A stretch of 64,000 nucleotides of DNA from Crossaster papposus (taxonomy: Eukaryota > Echinodermata > Asteroidea > Velatida > Solasteridae), in NCBI GenBank assembly GCA_037893245.1, contig JBAIAA010000009.1, positions 992,001 through 1,056,000 of the forward strand, given 5' to 3'. Below, in pieces: positions 27,327-39,528 of this stretch (the stretch's first letter is position 1; each line of letters begins with the position of its first letter). The notes beneath the pieces were generated by a model. The model did not search any database. It saw nothing but the letters and a program-made list of their open reading frames with translations, and was not told the DNA's origin. A program made the position numbers and the translations under genes.

Positions 27327-28454
27327 CAACGTTGTTCGAGAATGAACAGACACTCACCAGCTCGACATTTGAGCCAAAATATTGCCAAATTTCTCACTGG
27401 AACAAACCTAAACTGAGAGACTCATGCGTCACGACACTGGCGGCATATGCCTATGTGGCAATACACGTGTACATACAAACACATCAGAAAACATGGCTGC
27501 GAATGAGGATAATGTTCTCGACATATATCTGAGCTGCGAACCTCAACGTTGTTCGAGAATGAGGAGACACTCACCAGCTCGACATCTGAGCCAAAATATT
27601 GCCAAATTTCTCACTGGAACAAACCTAAACTGAGAGACTCATGGGTCAGGACACTGGCGGCATATGCCTATGTGGCAATACACGTGTACATACAAACACA
27701 TCAGAAAACATGCCTGCGAATGAGGATATTTTTCTCGACATATATCTGAGCTGCAAACCTCAACGTTGTTGGAGAATGAAGAGACATTCACCACCTCCAC
27801 ATCTGAGCTAACATATCGCCAAAATTCTCACCGGAAGAGACCAAAACTTTGAGACACATGCGTCAGGACACTGGCGGCATAGGCCTATGCGGCAATACAC
27901 GTGTACACGCATAAACATAAGAAAACATGGCTGTGAATGAGGATAATTTTATGAACTTATATCTGAGCTGCGAACCCCAACGTTGTTCGAGAATGAAGAG
28001 ACACTCACCAGCTCGACATCCGAGCCAAAATATTGCCAAAGTTCTCACTCGAACAAACCTAAACTTAGAGACTTATGCGTCAGGACACTGGCGGCATATG
28101 CCTATGTGGCACTACACGTGTACATACAAACACATCAGAAAACATGGCTGCGAATGAGGATATTTTTCTCGACATATATCTGAGCTGCGAGCCTCAACGT
28201 TGTTCGAGATTATAGAGACACTCACCAGCTCGACATCCGAGCCAAAATATTGCCAAATTTCTCACTGGAAAAAATCCAAACTGAGAGACTCATGCGTCAG
28301 GATACTGGCGGCATAGGCCTATGTGGCAATACACGTGTACATACATACACATCAGAAAACATGGCTGCGAATGAGGATAATGTTCTCGACATATATCTGA
28401 GCTGCGAACCTCAACGTTGTTCGAGATTATAGAGACACTCACCAGCTCGACATC

Positions 28455-30235
28455 TGAGCTAACATATCGCCAAAATTCTCACCGGAAGAGACCAAAACTT
28501 TGAAACACATGCGTCAGGACACTGGCGGCATAGGCCTATGCGGCAATACACGTGTACACTCATAAACATAAGAAAACATGGCTGCGAATGAGGATATTTT
28601 TCTCGACATATATCTGAGCTGCGAACCTCAACGTTGTTCGAGAATAAAGAGACACTCACCAGCTCGACATCCGAGCCAAAATATTGCCAAATTTCTCACT
28701 GGAACAAACCTAAACTTAGAGACTCATGCGTCAGGACACTGGCGGCATATGCCTATTTGGCACTACACGTGTACATACAAACACATCAGAAAACATGGCT
28801 GCGAATGAGGATATTTTTCTTGACATATATCTGAGCTGCGAGCCTCAACGTTGTTCGAGATTATAGAGACACTCACCAGCTCGACATCTGAGCCAAAATA
28901 TTGCCAAATTTCTCGCTGGAACAAACCTAAACTGAGAGACTCATGCGTCAGGACACTGGCGGCATAGGCCTATGTGGCAATACACGTGTACATACATACA
29001 CATCAGAAAACATGGCTGCGAATAAGGATAATGTTCTCGACATATATCTGAGCTGCGAACCTCAACGTTGTTCGAGAATAAAGAGACACTCACCAACTCG
29101 ACATCTGAGCCAAAATATTACCAAATTTCTCACTGGAACAAACCTAAACTGAGAGACTCATGCGTCAGGACACTGGCGGCATATGCCTATGTGGCAATAC
29201 ACGTGTACATACATACACATCAGAAAACATGGCTGCGAATAAAGATATTTTTCTCGACATATATCTGAGCTGCGAGCCTCAACGTTGTTCGAGAATGAAG
29301 AGACACTCACAAGCTCGACATCCGAGCCAAAATATTGCCAAATTTCTCACTGGCAAAAAAACCAAACTGTGAGACTCATGCTTCTGGACACTGGTGACAT
29401 GATAATGTTCTCGACATGTATCTGAGCTGCGAACCTCAACGTTGTTCGAGAATGAAGAGACACTCATCAGCTCGACATCTGAGCCAAAATATTGCCAAAT
29501 TTCTCACTGGAACAAACCTAAACTGAGAGACTCATGCGTCAGGACACTGGCGGCATATGCCTATGTGGCACTACACGTGTACATACAAACACTTCAGAAA
29601 ACAAGGCTGCGAATGAGGATATTTTTCTCGACATATATCTGAGCTGCGAGCCTCAACGTTGTTCGAGATTATAAAGACACTCACCAGATCGACATCCGAG
29701 CCAAAATATTGCCAAATTTCTCACTGGAAAAAACCCAAACTGAGAGACTCATGCGTCAGGATACTGGCGGCATAGGCATATGTGGCAATACACGTGTACA
29801 TACATACACATCAGAAAACATGGCTGCGAATGAGGATAATGTTCTCGACATAAATCTGAGCTGCGAACCTCAGAGTTGTTCGAGAATGAGGAGACACTCA
29901 CCAGCTCAACATCTGAGCCAAAATATTACCAAATTTCTCACTGGAACAAACCTAAACTGAGAGACTCATGCGTCAGGACACTGGCGGCATATGCATATGT
30001 GGCAATACACGTGTACATACAAACACATCAGAAAACATGGCTGCGAATGACCATATTTTTCACGACATATATCTGAGCTGCGAACCTCAACGTTGTTGGA
30101 GAATGAAGAGACATTCACCACCTCCACATCTGAGCTAACATATCGCCAAAATTCTCACCGGAAGAGACCAAAACTTTGAAACACATGCGTCAGGACACTG
30201 GCGGCATAGGCCTATGCGGCAATACACGTGTACAC
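28455..30235 (+). repeat. Segment duplicated at 30,783-32,563 (offset 2,328 bp)
   Basis: Shared markers are GAGAATAAAGAGACAC, TTTTTCTTGACAT, CGAATAAGGATAATG, CTGGCAAAAAAACC, AACACTTCAGAAAACAAGG and CCTCAGAG/GG. The unit is ten full monomers plus one S (29,280 / 31,608). The copies part at the C half, with ACACTCATAAAC here and ACACGCATAAAC in the second copy. Confidence 0.84.
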
Positions 30236-32035
30236 TCATAAACATAAGAAAACATGGCTGCGAATGAGGATATTTTTTTTCGACATATATCTGAGCTGCG
30301 AGCCTCAACGTTGTTCGAGAATGAAGAGACACTCACCGGCTCGACATCCGAGCCAAAATATTGCCAAATTTCTCACTGGAACAAACCTAAACTGAGAGAC
30401 TCATGCGTCAGGACACTGGCGGCATATGCCTATGTGGCAATACACGTGTACATAAAAACACATTAGAAAACATGCCTGCGAATGAGGATATTTTTCTCGA
30501 CATAAATCTGAGCTGCGAACCTCAGAGTTGTTCGAGAATGAGGAGACACTCACCAGCTCAACATCTGAGCCAAAATATTACCAAATTTCTCACTGGAACA
30601 AACCTAAACTGAGAGACTCATGCGTCAGGACACTGGCGGCATATGCATATGTGGCAATACACGTGTACATACAAACACATCAGAAAACATGGCTGCGAAT
30701 GAGCATATTTTTCACGACATATATCTGAGCTGCGAACCTCAACGTTATTGGAGAATGAAGAGACATTCACCACCTCCACATCTGAGCTAACATATCGCCA
30801 AAATTCTCACCGGAATAGACCAAAACTTTGAAACACATGCGTCAGGACACTGGCGGCATAGGCCTATGCGGCAATACACGTGTACACTCATAAACATAAG
30901 AAAACATGGCTGCGAATGAGGATATTTTTCTCGACATATATCTGAGCTGCGAACCTCAACGTTGTTCGAGAATAAAGAGACACTCACCAGCTCGACATCC
31001 GAGCCAAAATATTGCCAAATTTCTCACTGGAACAAACCTAAACTTAGAGACTCATGCGTCAGGACACTGGCGGCATATGCCTATGTGGCACTACACGTGT
31101 ACATACAAACACATCAGAAAACATGGCTGCGAATGAGGATATTTTTCTTGACATATATCTGAGCTGCGAGCCTCAACGTTGTTCGAGATTATAGAGACAC
31201 TCACCAGCTCGACATCTGAGCCAAAATATTGCCAAATTTCTCGCTGGAACAAACCTAAACTGAGAGACTCATGCGTCAGGACACTGGCGGCATAGGCCTA
31301 TGTGGCAATACACGTGTACATACATACACATCAGAAAACATGGCTGCGAATAAGGATAATGTTCTCGACATATATCTGAGCTGCGAACCTCAACGTTGTT
31401 CGAGAATAAAGAGACACTCACCAACTCGACATCTGAGCCAAAATATTACCAAATTTCTCACTGGAACAAACCTAAACTGAGAGACTCATGCGTCAGGACA
31501 CTGGCGGCATATGCCTATGTGGCAATACACGTGTACATACATACACATCAGAAAACATGGCTGCGAATAAAGATATTTTTCTCGACATATATCTGAGCTG
31601 CGAGCCTCAACGTTGTTCGAGAATGAAGAGACACTCACAAGCTCGACATCCGAGCCAAAATATTGCCAAATTTCTCACTGGCAAAAAAACCAAACTGTGA
31701 GACTCATGCTTCTGGACACTGGTGACATGATAATGTTCTCGACATGTATCTGAGCTGCGAACCTCAACGTTGTTCGAGAATGAAGAGACACTCATCAGCT
31801 CGACATCTGAGCCAAAATATTGCCAAATTTTTCACTGGAACAAACCTAAACTGAGAGACTCATGCGTCAGGACACTGGCGGCATATGCCTATGTGGCACT
31901 ACACGTGTACATACAAACACTTCAGAAAACAAGGCTGCGATTGAGGATATTTTTCTCGACATATATCTGAGCTGCGAGCCTCAACGTTGTTCGAGATTAT
32001 AAAGACACTCACCAGATCGACATCCGAGCCAAAAT
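29265..32035 (+). repeat. 2.8-kb segment duplicated at 33,690-36,460 (offset 4,425 bp)
   Basis: Fourteen consecutive anchors match at offset 4,425, from 29,280/33,705 to 31,982/36,407, including the same 218-bp unit with a long T-run (at about 30,281 and 34,706). The match ends inside the unit at 36,407, where sequence switches to that of the unit at 32,199. That gives a hybrid monomer at the breakpoint. Confidence 0.84.
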
Positions 32036-33004
32036 ATTGCCAAATTTCTCACTGGAAAAAACCCAAACTGAGAGACTCATGCGTCAGGATACTGGCGGCA
32101 TAGGCATATGTGGCAATACACGTGTACATACATACACATCAGAAAACATGGCTGCGAATGAGGATAATGTTCTCGACATAAATCTGAGCTGCGAACCTCA
32201 GAGGTGTTCGAGAATGAGGAGACACTCACCAGCTCAACATCTGAGCCAAAATATTACCAAATTTCTCACTGGAACAAACCTAAACTGAGAGACTCATGCG
32301 TCAGGACACTGGCGGCATATGCATATGTGGCAATACACGTGTACATACAAACACATCAGAAAACATGGCTGCGAATGAGCATATTTTTCACGACATATAT
32401 CTGAGCTGCGAACCTCAACGTTGTTGGAGAATGAAGAGACATTCACCACCTCCACATCTGAGCTAACATATCGCCAAAATTCTCACCGGAAGAGACCAAA
32501 ACTTTGAAACACATGCGTCAGGACACTGGCGGCATAGGCCTATGCGGCAATACACGTGTACACGCATAAACATAAAAAAACATGGCTGCGAATGAGGATA
32601 ATTTTATGAACTTATATCTGAGCTGCGAACCTCAACGTTGTTCGAGAATGAAGAGACACTCACCAGCTCGACATCTGAGCCAAAATATTGCCAAATTTCT
32701 CACTGGAACAAACCTAAACTTAGAGACTCATGCGTCAGGACACTGGCGGCATATGCCTATGTGGCACTACACGTGTACATACAAACACATCAGAAAACAT
32801 GGCTGCGAATGAGGATATTTTTCTCGACATATATCTGAGCTGCGAGCCTCAACGTTGTTCGAGAATGAAGAGACACTCACCAGCTCGACATCCGAGCCAA
32901 AATAATGCCAAATTTCTCACTGGAAAAAACCCAAACTGAGAGACTCATGCGTCAGGATACTGGCGGCATAGGCCTATGTGGCAATACACGTGTACATGCA
33001 CGTT

Positions 33005-33020
33005 TGTTTATGGTGTAAAT
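33005..33020 (+). repeat. Left terminal inverted repeat core, copy 1
   Basis: TGTTTATGGTGTAAAT, the exact reverse complement of 33,179-33,194. It continues imperfectly outward to the element end and inward as CGAGGA against GGAGGA. The matching core in copy 2 is at 37,213-37,228. Confidence 0.85.
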
Positions 33021-33178
33021 CGAGGAGTTTCCTTTGTTCCTCTCGAAAATTTCCTTTGTTTGTACTCTAACGTTTTTCGACGGCTCTCATTGGTTTTGTA
33101 CACGAATCTCAATCGAGGTCGTCCTCTATTCTAACCCTAACCCCAATTCACCTTCGTGTCGCCAGGTATGTGTCCTCC

Positions 33179-33194
33179 ATTTACACCATAAACA
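33179..33194 (-). repeat. Right terminal inverted repeat core, copy 1
   Basis: ATTTACACCATAAACA, pairing perfectly with 33,005-33,020. In copy 2 it is at 37,387-37,402. Confidence 0.85.
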
Positions 33195-36100
33195 GACGCA
33201 TACATACACATCAGAAAACATGGCTGCGAAAGAGGATAATGTTCTCGACATATATCTGAGCTGCGAACCTCAACGTTGTTCGAGAATGAAGAGACACTCA
33301 CCAGCTCGACATCTGAGCCAAAATATTGCCAAATTTCTCGCTGGAACAAACCTAAACTGAGAGACTCATGCGTCAGGACACTGGCGGCATAGGCCTATGT
33401 GGCAATACACGTGTACATACATACACATCAGAAAACATGGCTGCGAATGAGGATAATGTTCTCGACATATATCTGAGCTGCGAACCTCAACGTTGTTCGA
33501 GAATGAAGAGACACTCACCAACTCGACATCTGAGCCAAAATATTACCAAATTTCTCACTGGAACAAACCTTAACTGAGAGACTCGTGCGTCAGGACACTG
33601 GCGGCATATGCCTATGTGGCACTACACGTGTACATACAAACACATCAGAAAACATGACTGCGAATGAGGATATTTTTCTCGACATATATCTGAGCTGCGA
33701 GCCTCAACGTTGTTCGAGAATGAAGAGACACTCACAAGCTCGACATCCGAGCCAAAATATTGCCAAATTTCTCACTGGCAAAAAAACCAAACTGTGAGAC
33801 TCATGCTTCTGGACACTGGTGACATGATAATGTTCTCGACATGTATCTGAGCTGCGAACCTCAACGTTGTTCGAGAATGAAGAGACACTCATCAGCTCGA
33901 CATCTGAGCCAAAATATTGCCAAATTTCTCACTGGAACAAACCTAAACTGAGAGACTCATGCGTCAGGACACTGGCGGCATATGCCTATGTGGCACTACA
34001 CGTGTACATACAAACACTTCAGAAAACAAGGCTGCGAATGAGGATATTTTTCTCGACATATATCTGAGCTGCGAGCCTCAACGTTGTTCGAGATTATAAA
34101 GACACTCACCAGATCGACATCCGAGCCAAAATATTGCCAAATTTCTCACTGGAAAAAACCCAAACTGAGAGACTCATGCGTCAGGATACTGGCGGCATAG
34201 GCATATGTGGCAATACACGTGTACATACATACACATCAGAAAACATGGCTGCGAATGAGGATAATGTTCTCGACATAAATCTGAGCTGCGAACATCAGAG
34301 TTGTTCGAGAATGAGGAGACACTCACCAGCTCAACATCTGAGCCAAAATATTACCAAATTTCTCACTGGAACAAACCTAAACTGAGAGACTCATGCGTCA
34401 GGACACTGGCGGCATATGCATATGTGGCAATACACGTGTACATACAAACACATCAGAAAACATGGCTGCGAATGACCATATTTTTCACGACATATATCTG
34501 AGCTGCGAACCTCAACGTTGTTGGAGAATGAAGAGACATTCACCACCTCCACATCTGAGCTAACATATCGCCAAAATTCTCACCGGAAGAGACCAAAACT
34601 TTGAAACACATGCGTCAGGACACTGGCGGCATAGGCCTATGCGGCAATACACGTGTACACTCATAAACATAAGAAAACATGGCTGCGAATGAGGATATTT
34701 TTTTTCGACATATATCTGAGCTGCGAGCCTCAACGTTGTTCGAGAATGAAGAGACACTCACCGGCTCGACATCCGAGCCAAAATATTGCCAAATTTCTCA
34801 CTGGAACAAACCTAAACTGAGAGACTCATGCGTCAGGACACTGGCGGCATATGCCTATGTGGCAATACACGTGTACATAAAAACACATTAGAAAACATGC
34901 CTGCGAATGAGGATATTTTTTTCGACATAAATCTGAGCTGCGAACCTCAGAGTTGTTCGAGAATGAGGAGACACTCACCAGCTCAACATCTGAGCCAAAA
35001 TATTACCAAATTTCTCACTGGAACAAACCTAAACTGAGAGACTCATGCGTCAGGACACTGGCGGCATATGCATATGTGGCAATACACGTGTACATACAAA
35101 CACATCAGAAAACATGGCTGCGAATGAGCATATTTTTCACGACATATATCTGAGCTGCGAACCTCAACGTTATTGGAGAATGAAGAGACATTCACCACCT
35201 CCACATCTGAGCTAACATATCGCCAAAATTCTCACCGGAAGAGACCAAAACTTTGAAACACATGCGTCAGGACACTGGCGGCATAGGCCTATGCGGCAAT
35301 ACACGTGTACACTCATAAACATAAGAAAACATGGCTGCGAATGAGGATATTTTTCTCGACATATATCTGAGCTGCGAACCTCAACGTTGTTCGAGAATAA
35401 AGAGACACTCACCAGCTCGACATCCGAGCCAAAATATTGCCAAATTTCTCACTGGAACAAACCTAAACTTAGAGACTCATGCGTCAGGACACTGGCGGCT
35501 TATGCCTATGTGGCACTACACGTGTACATACAAACACATCAGAAAACATGGCTGCGAATGAGGATATTTTTCTTTACATATATCTGAGCTGCGAGCCTCA
35601 ACGTTGTTCGAGATTATAGAGACACTCACCAGCTCGACATCTGAGCCAAAATATTGCCAAATTTCTCGCTGGAACAAACCTAAACTGAGAGACTCATGCG
35701 TCAGGACACTGGCGGCATAGGCATATGTGGCAATACACGTGTACATACATACACATCAGAAAACATGGCTGCGAATAAGGATAATGTTCTCGACATATAT
35801 CTGAGCTGCGAACCTCAACGTTGTTCGAGAATAAAGAGACACTCACCAACTCGACATCTGAGCCAAAATATTACCAAATTTCTCACTGGAACAAACCTAA
35901 ACTGAGAGACTCATGCGTCAGGACACTGGCGGCATATGCCTATGTGGCAATACACGTGTACATACATACACATCAGAAAACATGGCTGCGAATAAAGATA
36001 TTTTTCTCGACATATATCTGAGCTGCGAGCCTCAACGTTGTTCGAGAATGAAGAGACACTCACAAGCTCGACATCCGAGCCAAAATATTGCCAAATTTCT

Positions 36101-37205
36101 CACTGGCAAAAAAACCAAACTGTGAGACTCATGCTTCTGGACACTGGTGACATGATAATGTTCTCGACATGTATCTGAGCTGCGAACCTCAACGTTGTTC
36201 GAGAATGAAGAGACACTCATCAGCTCGACATCTGAGCCAAAATATTGCCAAATTTTTCACTGGAACAAACCTAAACTGAGAGACTCATGCGTCAGGACAC
36301 TGGCGGCATATGCCTATGTGGCACTACACGTGTACATACAAACACTTCAGAAAACAAGGCTGCGAATGAGGATATTTTTCTCGACATATATCTGAGCTGC
36401 GAGCCTCAACGTTGTTCGAGATTATAAAGACACTCACCAGATCGACATCCGAGCCAAAATATTACCAAATTTCTCACTGGAACAAACCTAAACTGAGAGA
36501 CTCATGCGTCAGGACACTGGCGGCATATGCATATGTGGCAATACACGTGTACATACAAACACATCAGAAAACATGGCTGCGAATGAGCATATTTTTCACG
36601 ACATATATCTGAGCTGCGAACCTCAACGTTGTTGGAGAATGAAGAGACATTCACCACCTCCACATCTGAGCTAACATATCGCCAAAATTCTCACCGGAAG
36701 AGACCAAAACTTTGAAACACATGCGTCAGGACACTGGCGGCATAGGCCTATGCGGCAATACACGTGTACACGCATAAACATAAAAAAACATGGCTGCGAA
36801 TGAGGATAATTTTATGAACTTATATCTGAGCTGCGAACCTCAACGTTGTTCGAGAATGAAGAGACACTCACCAGCTCGACATCTGAGCCAAAATATTGCC
36901 AAATTTCTCACTGGAACAAACCTAAACTTAGAGACTCATGCGTCAGGACACTGGCGGCATATGCCTATGTGGCACTACACGTGTACATACAAACACATCA
37001 GAAAACATGGCTGCGAATGAGGATATTTTTCACGACATATATCTGAGCTGCGAGCCTCAACGTTGTTCGAGATTGAAGAGACACTCACCAGCTCGACATC
37101 CGAGCCAAAATAATGCCAAATTTCTCACTGGAAAAAACCCAAACTGAGAGACTCATGCGTCAGGATACTGGCGGCATAGGCCTATGTGGCAATACACGTG
37201 TACAT

Positions 37206-37408
37206 GCACGTTTGTTTATGGTGTAAATCGAGGAGTTTCCTTTGTTCCTCTCGAAAATTTCCTTTGTTTGTACTCTAACGTTTTTCGACGGCTCTCATTG
37301 GTTTTGTACACGAATCTCAATCGAGGTCGTCCTCGATTCTAACCCTAACCCCAATTCACCTTCGTGTCGCCAGGTATGTGTCCTCCATTTACACCATAAA
37401 CAGACGCA
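37206..37408. mobile_element. 203-bp terminal-inverted-repeat element, copy 2
   Basis: Same element at the same place in the monomer and at exactly the 4,208-bp offset of the surrounding duplication. It is therefore a passenger copy and not a second insertion. The only difference I saw from copy 1 is g at 37,335 (t at 33,127). Confidence 0.8.
37319..37338. other. Perfect hairpin inside the element, copy 2
   Basis: AATCGAGG, four-base loop TCGT, CCTCGATT: a perfect 8-bp stem. In copy 1 (33,111-33,130) the right arm reads CCTCTATT, so one pair is lost. AATCGAGG also occurs directly next to the left terminal repeat (33,018-33,025). Confidence 0.75.
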
Positions 37409-37794
37409 TACATACACATCAGAAAACATGGCTGCGAAAGAGGATAATGTTCTCGACATATATCTGAGCTGCGAACCTCAACGTTGTTCGAGAATGAAGA
37501 GACACTCACCAGCTCGACATCTGAGCCAAAATATTGCCAAATTTCTCGCTGGAACAAACCTAAACTGAGAGACTCATGCGTCAGGACACTGGCGGCATAG
37601 GCCTATGTGGCAATACACGTGTACATACATACACATCAGAAAACATGGCTGCGAATGAGGATAATGTTCTCGACATATATCTGAGCTGCGAACCTCAACG
37701 TTGTTCGAGAATGAAGAGACACTCACCAACTCGACATCTGAGCCAAAATATTACCAAATTTCTCACTGGAACAAACCTAAACTGAGAGACTCAT

Positions 37795-39410
37795 GCGTCA
37801 GGACACTGGCGGCATATGCCTATGTGGCACTACACGTGTACATACAAACACATCAGAAAACATGACTGCGAATGAGGATATTTTTCTCGACATATATCTG
37901 AGCTGCGAGCCTCAACGTTGTTCGAGAATGAAGAGACACTCACAAGCTCGACATCCGAGCCAAAATATTGCCAAATTTCTCACTGGCAAAAAAACCAAAC
38001 TGTGAGACTCATGCTTCTGGACACTGGTGACATGATAATGTTCTCGACATGTATCTGAGCTGCGAACCTCAACGTTGTTCGAGAATGAAGAGACACTCAT
38101 CAGCTCGACATCTGAGCCAAAATATTGCCAAATTTCTCACTGGAACAAACCTAAACTGAGAGACTCATGCGTCAGGACACTGGCGGCATATGCCTATGTG
38201 GCACTACACGTGTACATACAAACACTTCAGAAAACAAGGCTGCGAATGAGGATAATGTTCTCGACATATATCTGAGCTGAGAACCTCAACGTTGTTTGAG
38301 AATGAAGAGACACTCACCAGCTCGACATCTGAGCCAAAATATTGCCAAATTTCTCACTGGAACAAATCTAAACTGAGAGACTCATGCGTCAGGACACTGG
38401 CGGCATATGCCTATGTGGCAATACACGTGTACATACAAACACATCAGAAAACATGCCTGCGAATGAGGATATTTTTCTCGACATATATCTGAGCTGCGAA
38501 CCTCAACGTTGTTGGAGAATGAAGAGACATTCACCACCTCCACATCTGAGCTAACATATCGCCAAAATTCTCACCGGAAGAAACCAAAACTTTAAGACAC
38601 ATGCGTCAGGACACTGGCGGCATATGCCTATGTGGCACTACACGTGTACATACAAACACATCAGAAAACATGACTGCGAATGAGGATATTTTTCTCGACA
38701 TATATCTGAGCTGCGAGCCTCAACGTTGTTCGAGAATGAAGAGACACTCACAAGCTCGACATCCGAGCCAAAATATTGCCAAATTTCTCACTGGCAAAAA
38801 AACCAAACTGTGAGACTCATGCTTCTGGACACTGGTGACATGATAATGTTCTCGACATGTATCTGAGCTGCGAACCTCAACGTTGTTCGAGAATGAAGAG
38901 ACACTCATCAGCTCGACATCTGAGCCAAAATATTGCCAAATTTCTCACTGGAACAAACCTAAACTGAGAGACTCATGCGTCAGGACACTGGCGGCATATG
39001 CCTATGTGGCACTACACGTGTACATACAAACACTTCAGAAAACAAGGCTGCGAATGAGGATAATGTTCTCGACATATATCTGAGCTGCGAACCTCAACGT
39101 TGTTTGAGAATGAAGAGACACTCACCAGCTCGACATCTGAGCCAAAATATTGCCAAATTTCTCACTGGAACAAATCTAAACTGAGAGACTCATGCGTCAG
39201 GACACTGGCGGCATATGCCTATGTGGCAATACACGTGTACATACAAACACATCAGAAAACATGCCTGCGAATGAGGATATTTTTCTCGACATATATCTGA
39301 GCTGCGAACCTCAACGTTGTTGGAGAATGAAGAGACATTCACCACCTCCACATCTGAGCTAACATATCGCCAAAATTCTCACCGGAAGAAACCAAAACTT
39401 TAAGACACAT
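37795..39410 (+). repeat. 808-bp tandem duplication (three full monomers plus S)
   Basis: Anchors 37,913 / 38,721, 38,070 / 38,878, 38,287 / 39,095 and 38,504 / 39,312 match at offset 808. One visible difference is GAGCTGAGAACC (38,275) against GAGCTGCGAACC (39,083). Shared markers are CATGACTGCG, AACACTTCAG, GTTTGAGAATG and AACAAATCTAAAC. Confidence 0.85.
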
Positions 39411-39528
39411 GCGTCAGGACACTGGCGGCATAGGCCTATGCGGCAATACACGTGTACACGCATAAACATAAGAAAACATGGCTGCGAATGAGGATAATTT
39501 TATGAACTTATATCTGAGCTGCGAACCT

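Larger units (their letters stand above)
24405..28190 (+). repeat. Segmental block, right copy (partner 7.3-10.9 kb)
   Basis: Same unit order as 7.3-10.9 kb but with whole-monomer additions at 25,867 and at 27,110. The latter is almost identical to its neighbour at 26,893, both with the CTGTGAATGAGGAT variant. The offset to the left copy changes by 217 bp at each such step. Confidence 0.82.
32998..33200. mobile_element. 203-bp terminal-inverted-repeat element, copy 1 (MITE-like)
   Basis: Non-satellite DNA inside one monomer: the anchor spacing here is 421 bp instead of 217, a gain of 204 bp. The ends are imperfect inverted repeats, GCACGTTTGTTTATGG at the left and CCATAAACAGACGC at the right, with a perfect 16-bp core. 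Inside are a pyrimidine-rich stretch, two TAACCC units (33,132-33,143) and an imperfect hairpin (33,111-33,130). It is too short to encode a transposase, so if mobile it is non-autonomous. The target duplication cannot be read with certainty because the site lies in an ACATACAT run: T alone or TACAT both fit. The superfamily is not assigned. Confidence 0.72.
32240..34045 (+). repeat. Segment carrying the insertion, copy 1 (offset 4,208 bp)
   Basis: Matches about 36,450-38,250. It holds the 203-bp insertion and one S monomer (33,705). Shared markers are CATAAAAAAACATGG, AAAATAATGCC, GCGAAAGAGGATAATG and CATGACTGCG. Small differences include 33,127 (t versus g) inside the insertion. Confidence 0.86.
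36450..38250 (+). repeat. Segment carrying the insertion, copy 2 (offset 4,208 bp)
   Basis: Partner of 32,240-34,045. It starts at the hybrid unit described for the 4,425-bp offset and ends where a GATAATGTTC unit replaces the GATATTTTTC unit of copy 1. Confidence 0.86.

Noticed and set aside
33005-33194. tRNA-derived SINE or small RNA gene in the insertion
   Set aside because: I found no A/B box pair, cloverleaf or A-rich tail. Terminal inverted repeats fit a DNA-transposon-derived element better.
33034-33360. 108-codon frame across the inserted element (also 37,242-37,568)
   Set aside because: It begins in the element and runs into satellite sequence, a chance fusion. The element is too short for a transposase.
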